Below, piece by piece: positions 18,858 through 28,095 of a stretch of DNA of 64,000 bases; the stretch's first letter is position 1, and each line of letters begins with the position of its first letter. Below the pieces are notes generated by a model. The model made no database searches, was not told the origin of the DNA, and was given only the letters and a program-made list of their open reading frames with translations. The stretch is from Vibrio sp. Y2-5 (lineage in GTDB: Bacteria > Pseudomonadota > Gammaproteobacteria > Enterobacterales > Vibrionaceae), in contig NZ_JACVEG010000001.1 of NCBI RefSeq assembly GCF_014596725.1, positions 372,001 through 436,000 of the forward strand, in the 5' to 3' direction. A program made the position numbers and the translations under genes.

Positions 18858-19307
18858 TTATTTTTTCGATTTATGTGCGTCTGGATTATCTTTACACGTA
18901 CCGTCACCACATTTACCGTACAAGTATAAACTGTGGTTGGTTAATTGAACGTTGTATTGCTGGGCAATCTCTCTTTGACGTTGTTCAATCACTTCATCAG
19001 AAAATTCAATGACTTCACCACAATCTAAACAAACAAGGTGGTCGTGATGGTGCTGAGTTGATAATTCAAATACTGACTTGCCGCCTTCAAAATGATGTCG
19101 AGTCACTATACCTGCATCATCAAATTGATTTAGAACTCGGTAAACAGTCGCAAGACCGATCTCTTCGCCAAGATCAATCAGCTTCTTGTAGAGCTCTTCA
19201 GCACTAATATGTTGGCACTCAGGCTGTTGTAAAACTTCTAAAATCTTTAGCCTTGGTAGGGTTACCTTAAGACCAGCATCTTTTAGCGCTTGGTTATTGT
19301 CTGACAT
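18858..19307 (-). CDS. fur: Fur, ferric uptake regulator
   Basis: This is the Fe(II)-dependent repressor of iron-uptake genes, 149 residues, with an N-terminal winged helix (VTLPRLKILEVL ... GLATVYRVLNQF) and a C-terminal dimerisation domain. Metal-binding residues are visible in the HHHDHLVCLDCG segment (CxxC) and in the C-terminal CGDGTC. The start MSDNNQALKDAG is preferred. An in-frame ATG 42 bases upstream would add a non-family extension. One likely target in the window is the Fur box before feoA. Confidence 0.98.
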   Translation of the reverse strand: MSDNNQALKDAGLKVTLPRLKILEVLQQPECQHISAEELYKKLIDLGEEIGLATVYRVLNQFDDAGIVTRHHFEGGKSVFELSTQHHHDHLVCLDCGEVIEFSDEVIEQRQREIAQQYNVQLTNHSLYLYGKCGDGTCKDNPDAHKSKK

Positions 19308-19492
19308 ATATCTTCCCGTTGATGATCTGCAGTAACTAACAGAATTCAATGTTGCCCAGCATTATAGGTTACTCGCACTGAACAATAAACCACGAAGTTC
19401 AGAGGGTTACTAGTGTTTTCTCTTAAAGTCGTGCTATGTCACTGATATAAGTGATTAGACCAGTTACAATTATTTAACATTAATTCTGTTTT

Positions 19493-19506
19493 TTATGGCG
19501 CCATAA
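19493..19506. promoter_or_regulatory. Perfect 14-base palindrome upstream of the DUF4442 gene
   Basis: TTATGGCGCCATAA is a perfect palindrome 57 bases before the next start codon, in the 256-base gap between fur and the DUF4442 gene. It could be an operator; no regulator is assigned. Confidence 0.4.
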
Positions 19507-19563
19507 GCGAATCCATTTGCGGGTGCAGGCGCAAAGCAATCTAGAGTCTAAGGCACGGATAGC

Positions 19564-20079
19564 ATGAATAAAATACTCTCGAAGCTATATAAACCTAATA
19601 TTGTGAAGTATGCATTGAATAGTTGGCCTCCTTTTTGGGGGGCGGGTATAAAAATAGAGTCGATTAGCACGGATTTTCGCGAAGCAAAAATGCGCTTGAA
19701 ATTACGCTGGTGGAACAAAAATGCTAACCGAAGCCAATATGGTGGCAGCATTTTTTCTCTCACTGACCCCGTTTATTCGTTGATGTTAATGGGTATTCTT
19801 GGTGAGCAGTATTACGTGTGGGATAAAGAGGCGAGCATTAACTTTATTAAACCGGGACATTCCGATCTGTTTGCAGAATTTAGGATTACTGATGAGCAGT
19901 TAAATTCAATTTTAAAAATGACTGCGACAGGAGATAAGTGTTTTCCTGAATTCATCATTCATGTAAAGAATGCTCGAGGCGAAGTAGTTTCAGAAGTGCA
20001 CCGAAAACTCTATGTTCGTAAGAAACCGAAGTATCGCTCCGAAGAAGATGAAGAGGTATGTACTGAGTCGGCTAATTAG
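19564..20079 (+). CDS. DUF4442 hot-dog fold protein (putative acyl-CoA thioesterase)
   Basis: The 171-residue protein matches the DUF4442 family, whose members have the hot-dog thioesterase fold. Family-typical features are the AKMRLKLRWWNKNANRSQYGG stretch near 40-60 (a conserved basic/aromatic run, then Asn and Gly) and SINFIKPG near 95. No substrate can be read from the sequence. The gene's 3' end overlaps the convergent LysR gene by 8 bases, with no terminator between them. Confidence 0.75.
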   Translation: MNKILSKLYKPNIVKYALNSWPPFWGAGIKIESISTDFREAKMRLKLRWWNKNANRSQYGGSIFSLTDPVYSLMLMGILGEQYYVWDKEASINFIKPGHSDLFAEFRITDEQLNSILKMTATGDKCFPEFIIHVKNARGEVVSEVHRKLYVRKKPKYRSEEDEEVCTESAN

Positions 20080-20965
20080 AGCCGACTGTCGTTAAATATT
20101 CGCGACATAAATCCAACCATGCTTTTGCTGTTCGGGACACATATCTCTCCGAATGCCAAATCGCACCTAACTTCCAGTCAATACTTGGGATCATCGTCCT
20201 TACTATGATGCCTTCACCTTGGATTCGATGACATAAGGGCTCTGGCAAAAAAGCGACTCCAACACCACTTTTGACCAGAGCGACTAGAAAGTCCCACTGG
20301 CTGCTTCGGGCTGCAATGATTGGAACGATACTTTCACTCACACATGCCTGATCAATGTAATCGCTGAGTGTGAAGTCTTCGGTATAGAGGTAGAAAGGTT
20401 CTCCTTTTATATCTTGCCAATGGATATTAGTCATGTCACTCCAAGGTTTACAGTCAGGCAATACTACGCAGATAGGATAGGTATCTAGGGGTAAAGCGTT
20501 AAGCTCCAACGTGGGATTGAGAGAAAGCATAGTGACGGCAACATCCAGCTCGCCACTAGAGACCGCTTGTTCTATTTTCCTTCCGCCGTATTCTACTATG
20601 GTCATTTCTACTTCTGGATAGCGCAGACGGTACTGGCGAATCAACCCTGCGTAAACGTGACCAACCATTGGCGGAATACCTAAACGAAGATGCCCTCGTT
20701 TTAGTTCATTCAGGTCGATCAACTCGGCGTCGAGCTGAGACATTTGAGCCAGAATTTCTTGAGCCCGTTGATATACAATTTCGCCAGCATCAGTAAGAGA
20801 GAAAAGTCGTCCTTGTCGGTGTAATAATGGTTGATCGACTTCCTCTTCCAAGCTTCGAATCATTTTGCTGATGGTTGGCTGAGTAACAAACAGTTTCTCT
20901 GAAGCCCGAGTAAAACTTTTTTCATTAACGAGCTCTACAAAGTATCTCAGTGCTTTTATGTCCAT
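20072..20965 (-). CDS. LysR-family regulator (CidR-like)
   Basis: The 297-residue LysR protein has its N-terminal helix-turn-helix at residues 1-60 (FTRASEKLFVTQPTISKMIRSLE) followed by a periplasmic-binding-like effector domain. It is transcribed divergently from a CidA/CidB pair across 123 bases of AT-rich DNA. This arrangement is typical of CidR, which activates cidAB in response to acetate or pyruvate metabolism in Gram-positive bacteria, so control of that pair is likely. The effector is unknown. Confidence 0.82.
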   Translation of the reverse strand: MDIKALRYFVELVNEKSFTRASEKLFVTQPTISKMIRSLEEEVDQPLLHRQGRLFSLTDAGEIVYQRAQEILAQMSQLDAELIDLNELKRGHLRLGIPPMVGHVYAGLIRQYRLRYPEVEMTIVEYGGRKIEQAVSSGELDVAVTMLSLNPTLELNALPLDTYPICVVLPDCKPWSDMTNIHWQDIKGEPFYLYTEDFTLSDYIDQACVSESIVPIIAARSSQWDFLVALVKSGVGVAFLPEPLCHRIQGEGIIVRTMIPSIDWKLGAIWHSERYVSRTAKAWLDLCREYLTTVGSN

Positions 20966-21088
20966 GATTACAATCCGATGATTTTAACTATTCCATAATG
21001 GCATAAATTTTATAATAAAAAGTCATTTTATGAAGGTTTTACCTCTTCATATACTGAGAACAGTTATTTTGCGGTAAAGGAATATTGG

Positions 21089-21505
21089 ATGAAAAAGTTA
21101 AGCGATGCCTTGTTCACTTTTCTTCAAATCTTTGCGTTAGCGTTGGTTTGGTTAGTCTCTGACTATCTAGTGAAAGCGTTTCATTTTCCGATACCAGCCA
21201 ATTTGACTGGGCTAGTTTTACTGCTTGGTCTGATTTTTAGCAAAGTCGTCAATGTTGAATGGCTAAGAAAAGGGGCGACTTGGTTGCTGGCAGAAATGCT
21301 GTTGTTTTTTGTACCTGCGGTTGTTGCGGTGGTTAATTATCAAGATTTATTAAAGCAAGAAGGAATGAGAATTATGGCTGTGCTACTTGTAAGCACTGTG
21401 CTAGTCATTGCTTCAACGGCCTGGGTGGTGGAAAAGTTATATCGTTTTGAACTGAAAAGAGCTCGTCAAAAAAGTAATATTAACACCGTGGCAAAAAGCT
21501 TATGA
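21089..21505 (+). CDS. CidA/LrgA-family holin-like membrane protein
   Basis: This is a 138-residue inner-membrane protein with four predicted membrane segments (about 7-27, 33-51, 66-86 and 94-116). The family pattern includes FPIPANLTGLVLLL, the conserved proline-rich turn of CidA/LrgA. Members work with a CidB/LrgB partner; proposed roles include holin-like control of murein hydrolases and export of pyruvate or other overflow metabolites. The stop overlaps the start of the partner gene (ATGA), indicating coupled translation. The divergent LysR gene probably regulates it. Confidence 0.85.
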   Translation: MKKLSDALFTFLQIFALALVWLVSDYLVKAFHFPIPANLTGLVLLLGLIFSKVVNVEWLRKGATWLLAEMLLFFVPAVVAVVNYQDLLKQEGMRIMAVLLVSTVLVIASTAWVVEKLYRFELKRARQKSNINTVAKSL

Positions 21506-22191
21506 GTAATTCGTTATTGGGCATTTTATGCCTGCTGTTAACCGTTGTTTTCTATTACGGCAGTAAATGGCTTTATCAGAGAAAGCGTACTATTTTGTTG
21601 ACGCCTCTTTTATTGGCACCTTTATTATTGGTCGTGGTTGTTCTCGGTTTTCACATTCCCTATCAAGACTACATGACCGATTCGCACTGGCTACTGTGGA
21701 TGCTTGGGCCTGCAACTGTCGCATTTGCTATCCCGATTTATGACAATCGAAGGTTGATTCAACACCATTGGCTTTCTTTATCGGTTGGTGTGTTGGTGTC
21801 TGTTTTTGTGGCAGTAGGCTCAACCGTGTTGCTCGCTCGCTGGCTTAATCTTTCTGAATTGCTGCAACGGAGCCTAGCAATGCGTTCTGTGACTACGCCC
21901 TTTGCAGTAGAAGCATCAAAGTCGATTGGTGGTCAAAGCGATCTGACGGCATTGTTTGTTGTAATAACAGGTTTGCTTGGTATGGCGATGGGAGAATTGA
22001 TATTAACCGTATGTGCTATTCGTTCTAGGATGGGAAAAGGCGCGAGTTTAGGTGCTTCTGCACATGGTGCAGGAACGGCAAAAGCGTATCAAATGGGCTC
22101 CTCTGAAGGTGTTGTTTCCAGTGTCGCGATGATGATTGCTGGAATGGTAACGGTATTGCTTGCCCCCTTAATAGGCCAGTTACTTTGGTAG
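21502..22191 (+). CDS. CidB/LrgB-family membrane protein
   Basis: This is a 229-residue polytopic membrane protein with about six to seven hydrophobic segments. The LrgB signature is clear: a central GPATVAFAIPIYDNR, then MRSVTTPFAVEASKSIGG, and a late SAHGAGTAKAYQMGSSEG. It is the usual partner of the preceding CidA/LrgA gene, with a 4-base overlap. No signal for a separate promoter is seen. Confidence 0.88.
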   Translation: MSNSLLGILCLLLTVVFYYGSKWLYQRKRTILLTPLLLAPLLLVVVVLGFHIPYQDYMTDSHWLLWMLGPATVAFAIPIYDNRRLIQHHWLSLSVGVLVSVFVAVGSTVLLARWLNLSELLQRSLAMRSVTTPFAVEASKSIGGQSDLTALFVVITGLLGMAMGELILTVCAIRSRMGKGASLGASAHGAGTAKAYQMGSSEGVVSSVAMMIAGMVTVLLAPLIGQLLW

Positions 22192-22221
22192 AATTGAGGC
22201 CATTGGTTAAACCGGAAGAAT

Positions 22222-22248
22222 AAAAAAGCCCCCGCATGTGCAGAGGCT
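22222..22248 (-). terminator. fldA terminator
   Basis: On the minus strand an imperfect stem with AGCC/GGCT at its base (22227-22248) is followed by a run of T. It lies 26 bases past the fldA stop and may also slow transcription from the convergent cidB-like gene. Confidence 0.7.
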
Positions 22249-22273
22249 ATTTATTAATCGCTAAGGGAATAAC

Positions 22274-22801
22274 TTAGTCTTCAAGTTCTGCAAGACACAT
22301 CTCTTCGTAAACTTGTTGTACCCACTTAGTGACGCGCTCTTCTGTCAATTCAGGTTGGCGGTCTTCATCGATACATAAGCCTACAAAGTGTTTTTCATCT
22401 ACAAGTGCTTTAGATGCTTCAAACTCGTAGCCTTCTGTAGACCAGTTACCTACGATAGTTGCACCTTTCGCTTCAACGATGTCACGTACTGTACCCATCG
22501 CGTCACAGAAGTATTCTGCGTAATCTTCTTGGTCACCACAGCCGAAAATCGCTACCAGTTTAGTAGAGAAGTCGATCGCTTCTAATTCTGGGAAAAAATC
22601 ATCCCAGTCGCATTGAGCTTCACCGTAGTACCACGTAGGAATACCTAGAAGTAAAAGATCGAAGTTATCGATGTCCTCTTTGCTGCTTTTCGCAATATCT
22701 TGAACATGAACCAGATTTTTACCGAGTTGTTTTTGAATCATCTTTGCAATCGCTTCGGTGTTACCTGTATCGCTACCAAAGAAGATACCTACACTTGCCA
22801 T
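22274..22801 (-). CDS. fldA: Flavodoxin FldA
   Basis: This is a 175-residue long-chain flavodoxin, a soluble FMN electron carrier for enzymes such as the Fe-S isoprenoid enzymes, biotin synthase and ribonucleotide reductase activation. The FMN-phosphate loop GSDTGNTEAIA (about 9-19) is perfect. Aromatic residues for the isoalloxazine ring appear in PTWYYGE and GCGDQEDYAEYF. The 20-residue loop insertion of long-chain flavodoxins is present. A small DUF2788 gene lies 56 bases upstream on the same strand, so the two may share a message. Confidence 0.97.
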   Translation of the reverse strand: MASVGIFFGSDTGNTEAIAKMIQKQLGKNLVHVQDIAKSSKEDIDNFDLLLLGIPTWYYGEAQCDWDDFFPELEAIDFSTKLVAIFGCGDQEDYAEYFCDAMGTVRDIVEAKGATIVGNWSTEGYEFEASKALVDEKHFVGLCIDEDRQPELTEERVTKWVQQVYEEMCLAELED

Positions 22802-22857
22802 AGAGCCTTTACCTTTAAATTGTTATGGGTTGCGGGGAAATCGATGGGCTGGGTGAA

Positions 22858-23079
22858 TTAACCCAAGCCAGTGCCTTCCCAACTGAGTTGGATAAGACCT
22901 TTTGCGATAAAGCCTGCACAACCTAAAAATAGAACTAACCAAACAATACGACGGCCAAAAACCGGTACATTACCTTGTTTTAATACATCTTTAATCGCCA
23001 TACCGATTAAGAAAAAGATAGATGCAAAAAGCAAGTCTAGCCCGATAGATTCGAGCATATTCATGTAGTCGTACAGCAT
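22858..23079 (-). CDS. DUF2788 small membrane protein
   Basis: This is a 73-residue protein with two predicted membrane helices (about 10-30 and 42-64) and a short cytoplasmic loop with KDVLKQGNVPVFGRR. It fits the DUF2788 family, which is commonly found beside fldA and ybfF in vibrios and relatives. An AAGGA site precedes the ATG. Function is unknown. The run ybfF, this gene, fldA is co-directional. Confidence 0.8.
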   Translation of the reverse strand: MLYDYMNMLESIGLDLLFASIFFLIGMAIKDVLKQGNVPVFGRRIVWLVLFLGCAGFIAKGLIQLSWEGTGLG

Positions 23080-23195
23080 GGGTATCCTTTATGCCAATTT
23101 GCTTGCGCGCACTATACCACTGTTATTAAGCAAAGTTAATGGATGCAACATTACCGAATTCACACTTAGTTGGCTTATTGGCTAAAAATTGCTCT

Positions 23196-23960
23196 TTAGT
23201 CAATAAACTTACGAATTGCGCGTAATACTTCTGCTGGTTTTTCTGCATGTAACCAGTGACCTGTGTTAGCAATGACGTGTGCTTTTGCCTGCTTAAACTG
23301 CGCTTGTATTTGAGGTTGATGCTCAGAGGTTAAATAGTCTGAGTTACCACCTTTAATAAACAGAGTTGGAACATCACAAGGAGCAATGGGTTCCCAGCCG
23401 ATGATATTCGAGTAATTCTGTTTGATGCTCGGCACATTGAAACGCCAAGTCATATGATCATCTTGTTTAGTGAGCGATTTACCCAAGAACTGGCGAACAC
23501 CGTCTTCTTCGATATGCTGTGCTAATAACGCCATAACTTCACTGCGTGAAGAAGGTTTACTTTCCAGTACGGCATCTAACCCTGCGATAACGGCATCATG
23601 TTTGCGTTTGCTGTACTTGACGGGAGACATATCAAGCACCACGAGTTTCTCTATTCTCGACGCATCAATATCCGCTAGCTTCATCGCGACTTTGCCACCC
23701 ATTGAGTGACCAATCACAATTGCTTTTGCGATGTTGAGTGATTCAAGAAGCTGCTTTACATCGTTAGCCATAACTTCATAGTCGTGTTCATCACTATGAA
23801 AGGACTGACCATGGTTGCGCAGGTCAACACTCAGTACTTGGTGATCGATTTTTAAATCGCGGGCGAGTAACCCCAAATTGTCTAAGTTGCCAAATAAGCC
23901 GTGGATCAAAACAACGGTGTGACCCTCACCTTCGAGTTTATAATTTAGATGTGCTGACAT
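23196..23960 (-). CDS. ybfF: YbfF-type alpha/beta-hydrolase (esterase)
   Basis: This is a 254-residue alpha/beta-hydrolase. The nucleophile elbow GHSMGG places the catalytic Ser at 86, HGLFGNLDN (about 20-28) forms the oxyanion-hole region, and NTGHWLHAEKP near the C terminus holds the catalytic His. YbfF of E. coli hydrolyses acyl-CoA and short acyl esters in vitro; the physiological substrate is uncertain. It diverges from seqA, the same pairing as in E. coli. Confidence 0.92.
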   Translation of the reverse strand: MSAHLNYKLEGEGHTVVLIHGLFGNLDNLGLLARDLKIDHQVLSVDLRNHGQSFHSDEHDYEVMANDVKQLLESLNIAKAIVIGHSMGGKVAMKLADIDASRIEKLVVLDMSPVKYSKRKHDAVIAGLDAVLESKPSSRSEVMALLAQHIEEDGVRQFLGKSLTKQDDHMTWRFNVPSIKQNYSNIIGWEPIAPCDVPTLFIKGGNSDYLTSEHQPQIQAQFKQAKAHVIANTGHWLHAEKPAEVLRAIRKFID

Positions 23961-24052
23961 TTTATCTTATTAGTGATTGGTTTAACGTAGAGTCTCGGCA
24001 AAGATCTCGCTATAATCCCTCAGAGTTTAAACATTGAGATTGTGAAAAGCGA

Positions 24053-24613
24053 ATGAAAACAATAGAGGTTGATGAGGATCTATACCGCTACATCGCGGGT
24101 CAAACCCTTCATATCGGTGAGAGCGCGTCTGATATTTTGCGCCGTCTGTTGGATGTAGATAACAAGAGTGCATCTTCTGCCAAGCCAGAAGCTCCTGCTG
24201 TGTCTGCTGTAGCTGCTGAACCGAAAGGTATCGTTGTGAGTAAAGATGCTGCTCAAGAAACGAAAGTAGATAGCGTAAAAGAAATGCGCACTTTACTGAT
24301 TTCTGATGAGTTTGCGGGATTAAAGAAAGCAGTCGACCGTTTTATGTTGGTGCTGTCCACACTTTACCGTATTGATTCGGCAAGTTTCTCTGACGCGATG
24401 TCAGTTAAAGGCCGTAAACGCGTGTATTTTGCTGACAACGAACAGACTTTATTGGCGAATGGTCAAACAACGAAGCCAAAAGCAATTCCTAATACGCCAT
24501 TTTGGGTTATCACTAACAACAACACCAGTCGCAAACAGCAGATGGTTGAACAAGTGATGACGCTAATGAATTTCCCTGCGGACATTATCGAGAAAGTAAC
24601 TAACGCTATCTAA
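24053..24613 (+). CDS. seqA: SeqA, negative modulator of replication initiation
   Basis: SeqA binds hemimethylated GATC sites, sequesters oriC after initiation and organises new DNA behind the fork. The 186 residues show the N-terminal oligomerisation domain (MKTIEVDEDLYRYIAGQT ... SASDILRRLL), a variable Ala/Pro/Lys-rich linker (about 40-80), and the C-terminal DNA-binding domain with FAGLKKAVDRFMLVLSTLY, GRKRVYFA and TPFWVITNNNT. Length is close to the E. coli protein (181). Confidence 0.97.
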   Translation: MKTIEVDEDLYRYIAGQTLHIGESASDILRRLLDVDNKSASSAKPEAPAVSAVAAEPKGIVVSKDAAQETKVDSVKEMRTLLISDEFAGLKKAVDRFMLVLSTLYRIDSASFSDAMSVKGRKRVYFADNEQTLLANGQTTKPKAIPNTPFWVITNNNTSRKQQMVEQVMTLMNFPADIIEKVTNAI

Positions 24614-24679
24614 AACGAAAGTTAACTAAAGAGAAAGCGCGATCTAAATCTCGAACTGAAAAACAAAAAAGTCTGATTC

Positions 24680-24728
24680 AAACCTCATAATGCACAATAT
24701 AAAGTTCGTATTATGAGGTTTTATTTTG
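24680..24728 (+). terminator. seqA terminator (seqA-pgm gap)
   Basis: A 12-base-pair stem (AACCTCATAAT paired with ATTATGAGGTT plus a closing A-T) with an 18-base loop runs into TTATTTTG. It lies between seqA and pgm, which are co-transcribed in E. coli, so read-through would be partial here. Confidence 0.72.
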
Positions 24729-24753
24729 TCTGAATTTTAGAAAGGATGTCATT

Positions 24754-26400
24754 ATGGCTATGCACCCACGAGCAGGGCAGAAAGCGCAACAAGAAGATTT
24801 ACATAACATTCCTGCGTTAGTTGCAAACTACTTCCTCCTCCAACCAGAACCCAGTAATCCGGCTCACAAAGTAGAGTTCGGCACATCTGGTCACCGCGGT
24901 ACGGCGGATAAATCTACTTTCAACGAAAATCATATTTTGGCGATTGCGCAGGCTGTGGTTGAGGTTCGTGCAGAACAAGGTACAAAAGGGCCTTTATTTG
25001 TCGGTAAAGATACTCACGCTCTTTCTGAACCTGCGTTTAGCTCGGTGATTGAAGTCCTGATTGCAAATGGTGTTGAAGTGATTGTTCAAGAAAACAACGG
25101 CTATACACCTACTCCGGGTATTTCTCATGCAATCCTGACTTACAACCTAAAGCATGACGAAAAAGCAGACGGTATTGTGATCACTCCGTCTCACAACCCA
25201 CCTCAGGATGGTGGTATCAAATACAACCCGACCCATGGTGGTCCTGCTGAAGGTCAGTTAACCAAAGCGATAGAAGATCGCGCTAACCAAATCATTGCTA
25301 ACAATATGCAAGATGTAAAACGTGTAGCGGTTAGCGAAGCAAAACAATCTCCGCTGTTCAAACAAGTGGATTTGGTGAAGCCTTATATTGATGACTTAGT
25401 CAACGTTATCGATATGGAAGCGATTCAAAAAGCCAACCTGAAAATTGGTGTTGATCCACTAGGTGGTAGCGGTATTGATTACTGGCGTCAAATTGGTAAG
25501 GCATACAATCTAGATTTAACGCTAGTGAGCGAAGCAATTGACCCAACGTTCCAGTTTATGTCTTTAGATAAAGATGGTGTGGTTCGTATGGACTGTTCAT
25601 CACCTTATGCGATGGCTGGTCTGCTTGCGCTTAAAGATGAGTATGATCTGGCATTTGGTAATGACCCAGATTACGACCGCCACGGTATTGTTACGCCTAA
25701 AGGCCTGATGAATCCAAACCATTTCTTAGCGGTGTGTATCGATTACCTCTACCGTCATCGTGAAGGTTGGGGCAAAGAGGTTGCAGTTGGTAAAACACTG
25801 GTATCTAGCGCAATTATTGACAAAGTAGTCGCAGACCTTGGTCGTGAACTGTGCGAAGTACCAGTTGGCTTCAAATGGTTTGTGGATGGCTTATACAGCG
25901 GCAAATTTGGCTTTGGCGGCGAAGAAAGTGCAGGTGCTTCTTTCCTACGTAAAGATGGCACACCTTGGTCAACGGATAAAGACGGCATCATTTTATGCTT
26001 ACTAGCGGCTGAAATTACCGCTGTGACGGGTAAAAACCCTCAGCAATATTATGATGAATTGGCAGCTAAGCACGGTGAATCGAGCTACAACCGGATTCAA
26101 GCGGTAGCAAATGGCCCTCAGAAAGACGTACTAAGTAAACTTTCTGCGGAAATGGTATCTGCTCAAACATTGGCTGGTGACCCAATTACCGCTCGTCTTA
26201 CTCATGCTCCGGGTAATGGTGCAGCGATTGGCGGTTTGAAAGTAACCACTGAATTTGGTTGGTTCGCAGCTCGTCCGTCAGGCACTGAAGATATCTATAA
26301 AATTTACTGCGAGAGCTTCAAAGGCGAAGAGCACTTAGCTCAGATAGAGAAAGAAGCTCAAGAGATCGTAAATCAGGTGTTTAAAGCAGCTGGCTTATAA
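24754..26400 (+). CDS. pgm: Phosphoglucomutase (alpha-D-glucose specific)
   Basis: The enzyme interconverts glucose-1-phosphate and glucose-6-phosphate, feeding glycogen and cell-surface sugar nucleotides. The 548-residue protein has the phosphoserine loop TPSHNPP (Ser146), the Mg-binding loop [10 protein letters not shown] (Asp304/306/308), the sugar-binding [10 protein letters not shown] and the C-terminal phosphate-binding [10 protein letters not shown]. The start follows an AAAGGATG ribosome site. It has the usual neighbour seqA. Confidence 0.97.
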   Translation: MAMHPRAGQKAQQEDLHNIPALVANYFLLQPEPSNPAHKVEFGTSGHRGTADKSTFNENHILAIAQAVVEVRAEQGTKGPLFVGKDTHALSEPAFSSVIEVLIANGVEVIVQENNGYTPTPGISHAILTYNLKHDEKADGIVITPSHNPPQDGGIKYNPTHGGPAEGQLTKAIEDRANQIIANNMQDVKRVAVSEAKQSPLFKQVDLVKPYIDDLVNVIDMEAIQKANLKIGVDPLGGSGIDYWRQIGKAYNLDLTLVSEAIDPTFQFMSLDKDGVVRMDCSSPYAMAGLLALKDEYDLAFGNDPDYDRHGIVTPKGLMNPNHFLAVCIDYLYRHREGWGKEVAVGKTLVSSAIIDKVVADLGRELCEVPVGFKWFVDGLYSGKFGFGGEESAGASFLRKDGTPWSTDKDGIILCLLAAEITAVTGKNPQQYYDELAAKHGESSYNRIQAVANGPQKDVLSKLSAEMVSAQTLAGDPITARLTHAPGNGAAIGGLKVTTEFGWFAARPSGTEDIYKIYCESFKGEEHLAQIEKEAQEIVNQVFKAAGL

Positions 26401-26415
26401 GCAACGAAAGTTGAG

Positions 26416-26444
26416 AAGAGGCGACTTGTTCGCCTCTTTTTTTA
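26416..26444 (+). terminator. pgm terminator
   Basis: A 9-base-pair stem (AAGAGGCGA, 5-base loop, TCGCCTCTT) is followed by a T-tract, directly between pgm and the convergent DUF1853 gene. Confidence 0.88.
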
Positions 26445-26449
26445 TGCGT

Positions 26450-27199
26450 CTAATTCTTGGGCCACTCTTCCGGCATGATAAACCAGAAAACGCCTGATTC
26501 AGACTGACAGTGAACAAAGCCCGATTCAGAAGGTGTGTAAATAGGCGAGGATTCATTTCTACCCGTTAACCACTGAGACTTTTCTATCACATAAAGCCGC
26601 TCTTCAACCTGATCAACTTGAGATTGATAGCACCAGTGTCCTGATATCTGGCTCGAATTCAGCTTATATCCTCCACACTCAGTGGGTGTTGGCTCAGAAT
26701 TGAAAGGGTTGATGTATAAGCGCCCTTGCATAAGTAGCCGGGGAACAGCGTTTTTCCATAACGGATAACGTTTGGAAAATTGTTCATGACTGGAGAGAGG
26801 GAGCTGATGTTCAAGCATATGAGCTAATTTTAGGTCCAGTCTATCCTGAGCATTAGGTCCATACCAAAATCCTTGATGCAGTAGATAAAATTTTACTGCG
26901 ACTTCCCAATGTTCAAACTGTTCACTTTTTTTGTTCTTTAGAATGAAATCGACAGCACCGATGGTTTTACCTTCGTGGTTAAGTTGGATTTCTTCTGCGA
27001 TGGAGCTATAAGTGGGGGCTAGTGTGAATAGTTTTGAACACAAGTGTTGATAAACAAATCCCAGACGTCGGTTTCCTCGATAAGGACCCCAGTCAACCTC
27101 TGCGTTATGAATGAAAGGAGGGGTACTGACAATTGGTGGTTTCGCTTCAAATAAAGAAGGCGTTGTAATCACCCAATCGAATAGCGGTTTTAAGTCCAT
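26450..27199 (-). CDS. DUF1853 family protein
   Basis: This is a 249-residue protein of the DUF1853 family. The recognisable segments are RRLGFVYQHLCSKLF, IGAVDFIL...HWEVAVKFYL (about 90-110) and the following GPNAQDRLDLKLAHML. The acidic, lysine-containing arrangement resembles the catalytic core of PD-(D/E)XK nuclease-fold proteins (Asp in VDFIL; E-V-A-V-K), so a nuclease-like fold is possible, but this is inference. No known partner. It diverges from ybgI. Confidence 0.72.
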   Translation of the reverse strand: MDLKPLFDWVITTPSLFEAKPPIVSTPPFIHNAEVDWGPYRGNRRLGFVYQHLCSKLFTLAPTYSSIAEEIQLNHEGKTIGAVDFILKNKKSEQFEHWEVAVKFYLLHQGFWYGPNAQDRLDLKLAHMLEHQLPLSSHEQFSKRYPLWKNAVPRLLMQGRLYINPFNSEPTPTECGGYKLNSSQISGHWCYQSQVDQVEERLYVIEKSQWLTGRNESSPIYTPSESGFVHCQSESGVFWFIMPEEWPKN

Positions 27200-27271
27200 G
27201 CTTTCGCCTGTCCATGCTTTACATTAGAATTGTTATAACCCTGCTATAGTCAATAAGCAATGGAAATTAAA

Positions 27272-28030
27272 ATGAATAATTTACAATTAGAAGCCCATTT
27301 AAACGAGCTTCTATCTCCGCAGCTAATTAAAGATTACTGCCCAAACGGTCTTCAAATCGAAGGTAAAAAAGAAGTCAAAAAAATCATTACTGGTGTGACT
27401 GCATCTAAAGCGCTTATCGAAGAAGCGATTAAGCACAATGCTGATGCAATACTAGTTCACCACGGTTATTTCTGGAAAGGTGAGAGCGAGTCGATACGTG
27501 GAATGAAAGGTCAGCGTATTCGTCAGTTAATCAAAAATGACATCAACCTTTTTGCTTACCACCTGCCGTTAGATATTCATCCGGATCTGGGTAACAACGC
27601 ACAGCTCGCCAAGTTATTGGAAATTAAAACTGAGGGTGGGTTAGAAGGTCACCCGCAATCTGTGGCCATGTTTGGTTCGTTCGAACACCCACTGACAGGT
27701 CAACAGATTGAGCAAAGAATCGCACAAGTGCTCAATCGTCAGCCTTTGCATATTGCACCAGAGTATGCGGATAAAGAAATAAAAACAGTAGGTTGGTGCA
27801 CTGGAGGTGGTCAGGACTATATTGAATTGGCAGCTGCACAAGGGTTGGATGCGTTTATCTCTGGTGAGATTTCAGAGCGTACCACATACTCAGCACGTGA
27901 AATGAATATTCATTATTTTTCGGCAGGGCATCATGCAACCGAGCGTTACGGTGTTAAAGCTCTCGGTGAGTGGTTGGCAGATCAGCACGGTTTTGATGTG
28001 ACTTTTATTGATATTGATAATCCAGTCTAG
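27272..28030 (+). CDS. ybgI: YbgI/Nif3-like dinuclear metal-binding protein
   Basis: This is a 252-residue member of the Nif3/DUF34 (GTP cyclohydrolase I type 2-like) family that forms toroidal hexamers with a two-metal site. Metal ligands are visible in ILVHHGYFWKG (about 60-70), YHLPLDIHPDLGN (about 97-109) and the C-terminal SAGHHATERYG. Biochemical function is not settled. ATG at 27272 is chosen over an ATG 12 bases earlier because the GGA ribosome site lies between them. Confidence 0.92.
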   Translation: MNNLQLEAHLNELLSPQLIKDYCPNGLQIEGKKEVKKIITGVTASKALIEEAIKHNADAILVHHGYFWKGESESIRGMKGQRIRQLIKNDINLFAYHLPLDIHPDLGNNAQLAKLLEIKTEGGLEGHPQSVAMFGSFEHPLTGQQIEQRIAQVLNRQPLHIAPEYADKEIKTVGWCTGGGQDYIELAAAQGLDAFISGEISERTTYSAREMNIHYFSAGHHATERYGVKALGEWLADQHGFDVTFIDIDNPV

Positions 28031-28044
28031 TCGGTCATTGAAAT

Positions 28045-28076
28045 AAAAAGAGCGAGATAATATCTCGCTCTTTTTT
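28045..28076. terminator. Bidirectional terminator between ybgI and gltA
   Basis: A nearly perfect palindrome (AAAAAGAGCGAGATA and its complement) with T-tracts on both strands lies between the convergent genes. Confidence 0.92.
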
Positions 28077-28095
28077 CGTACGTATTAATGCGGAG

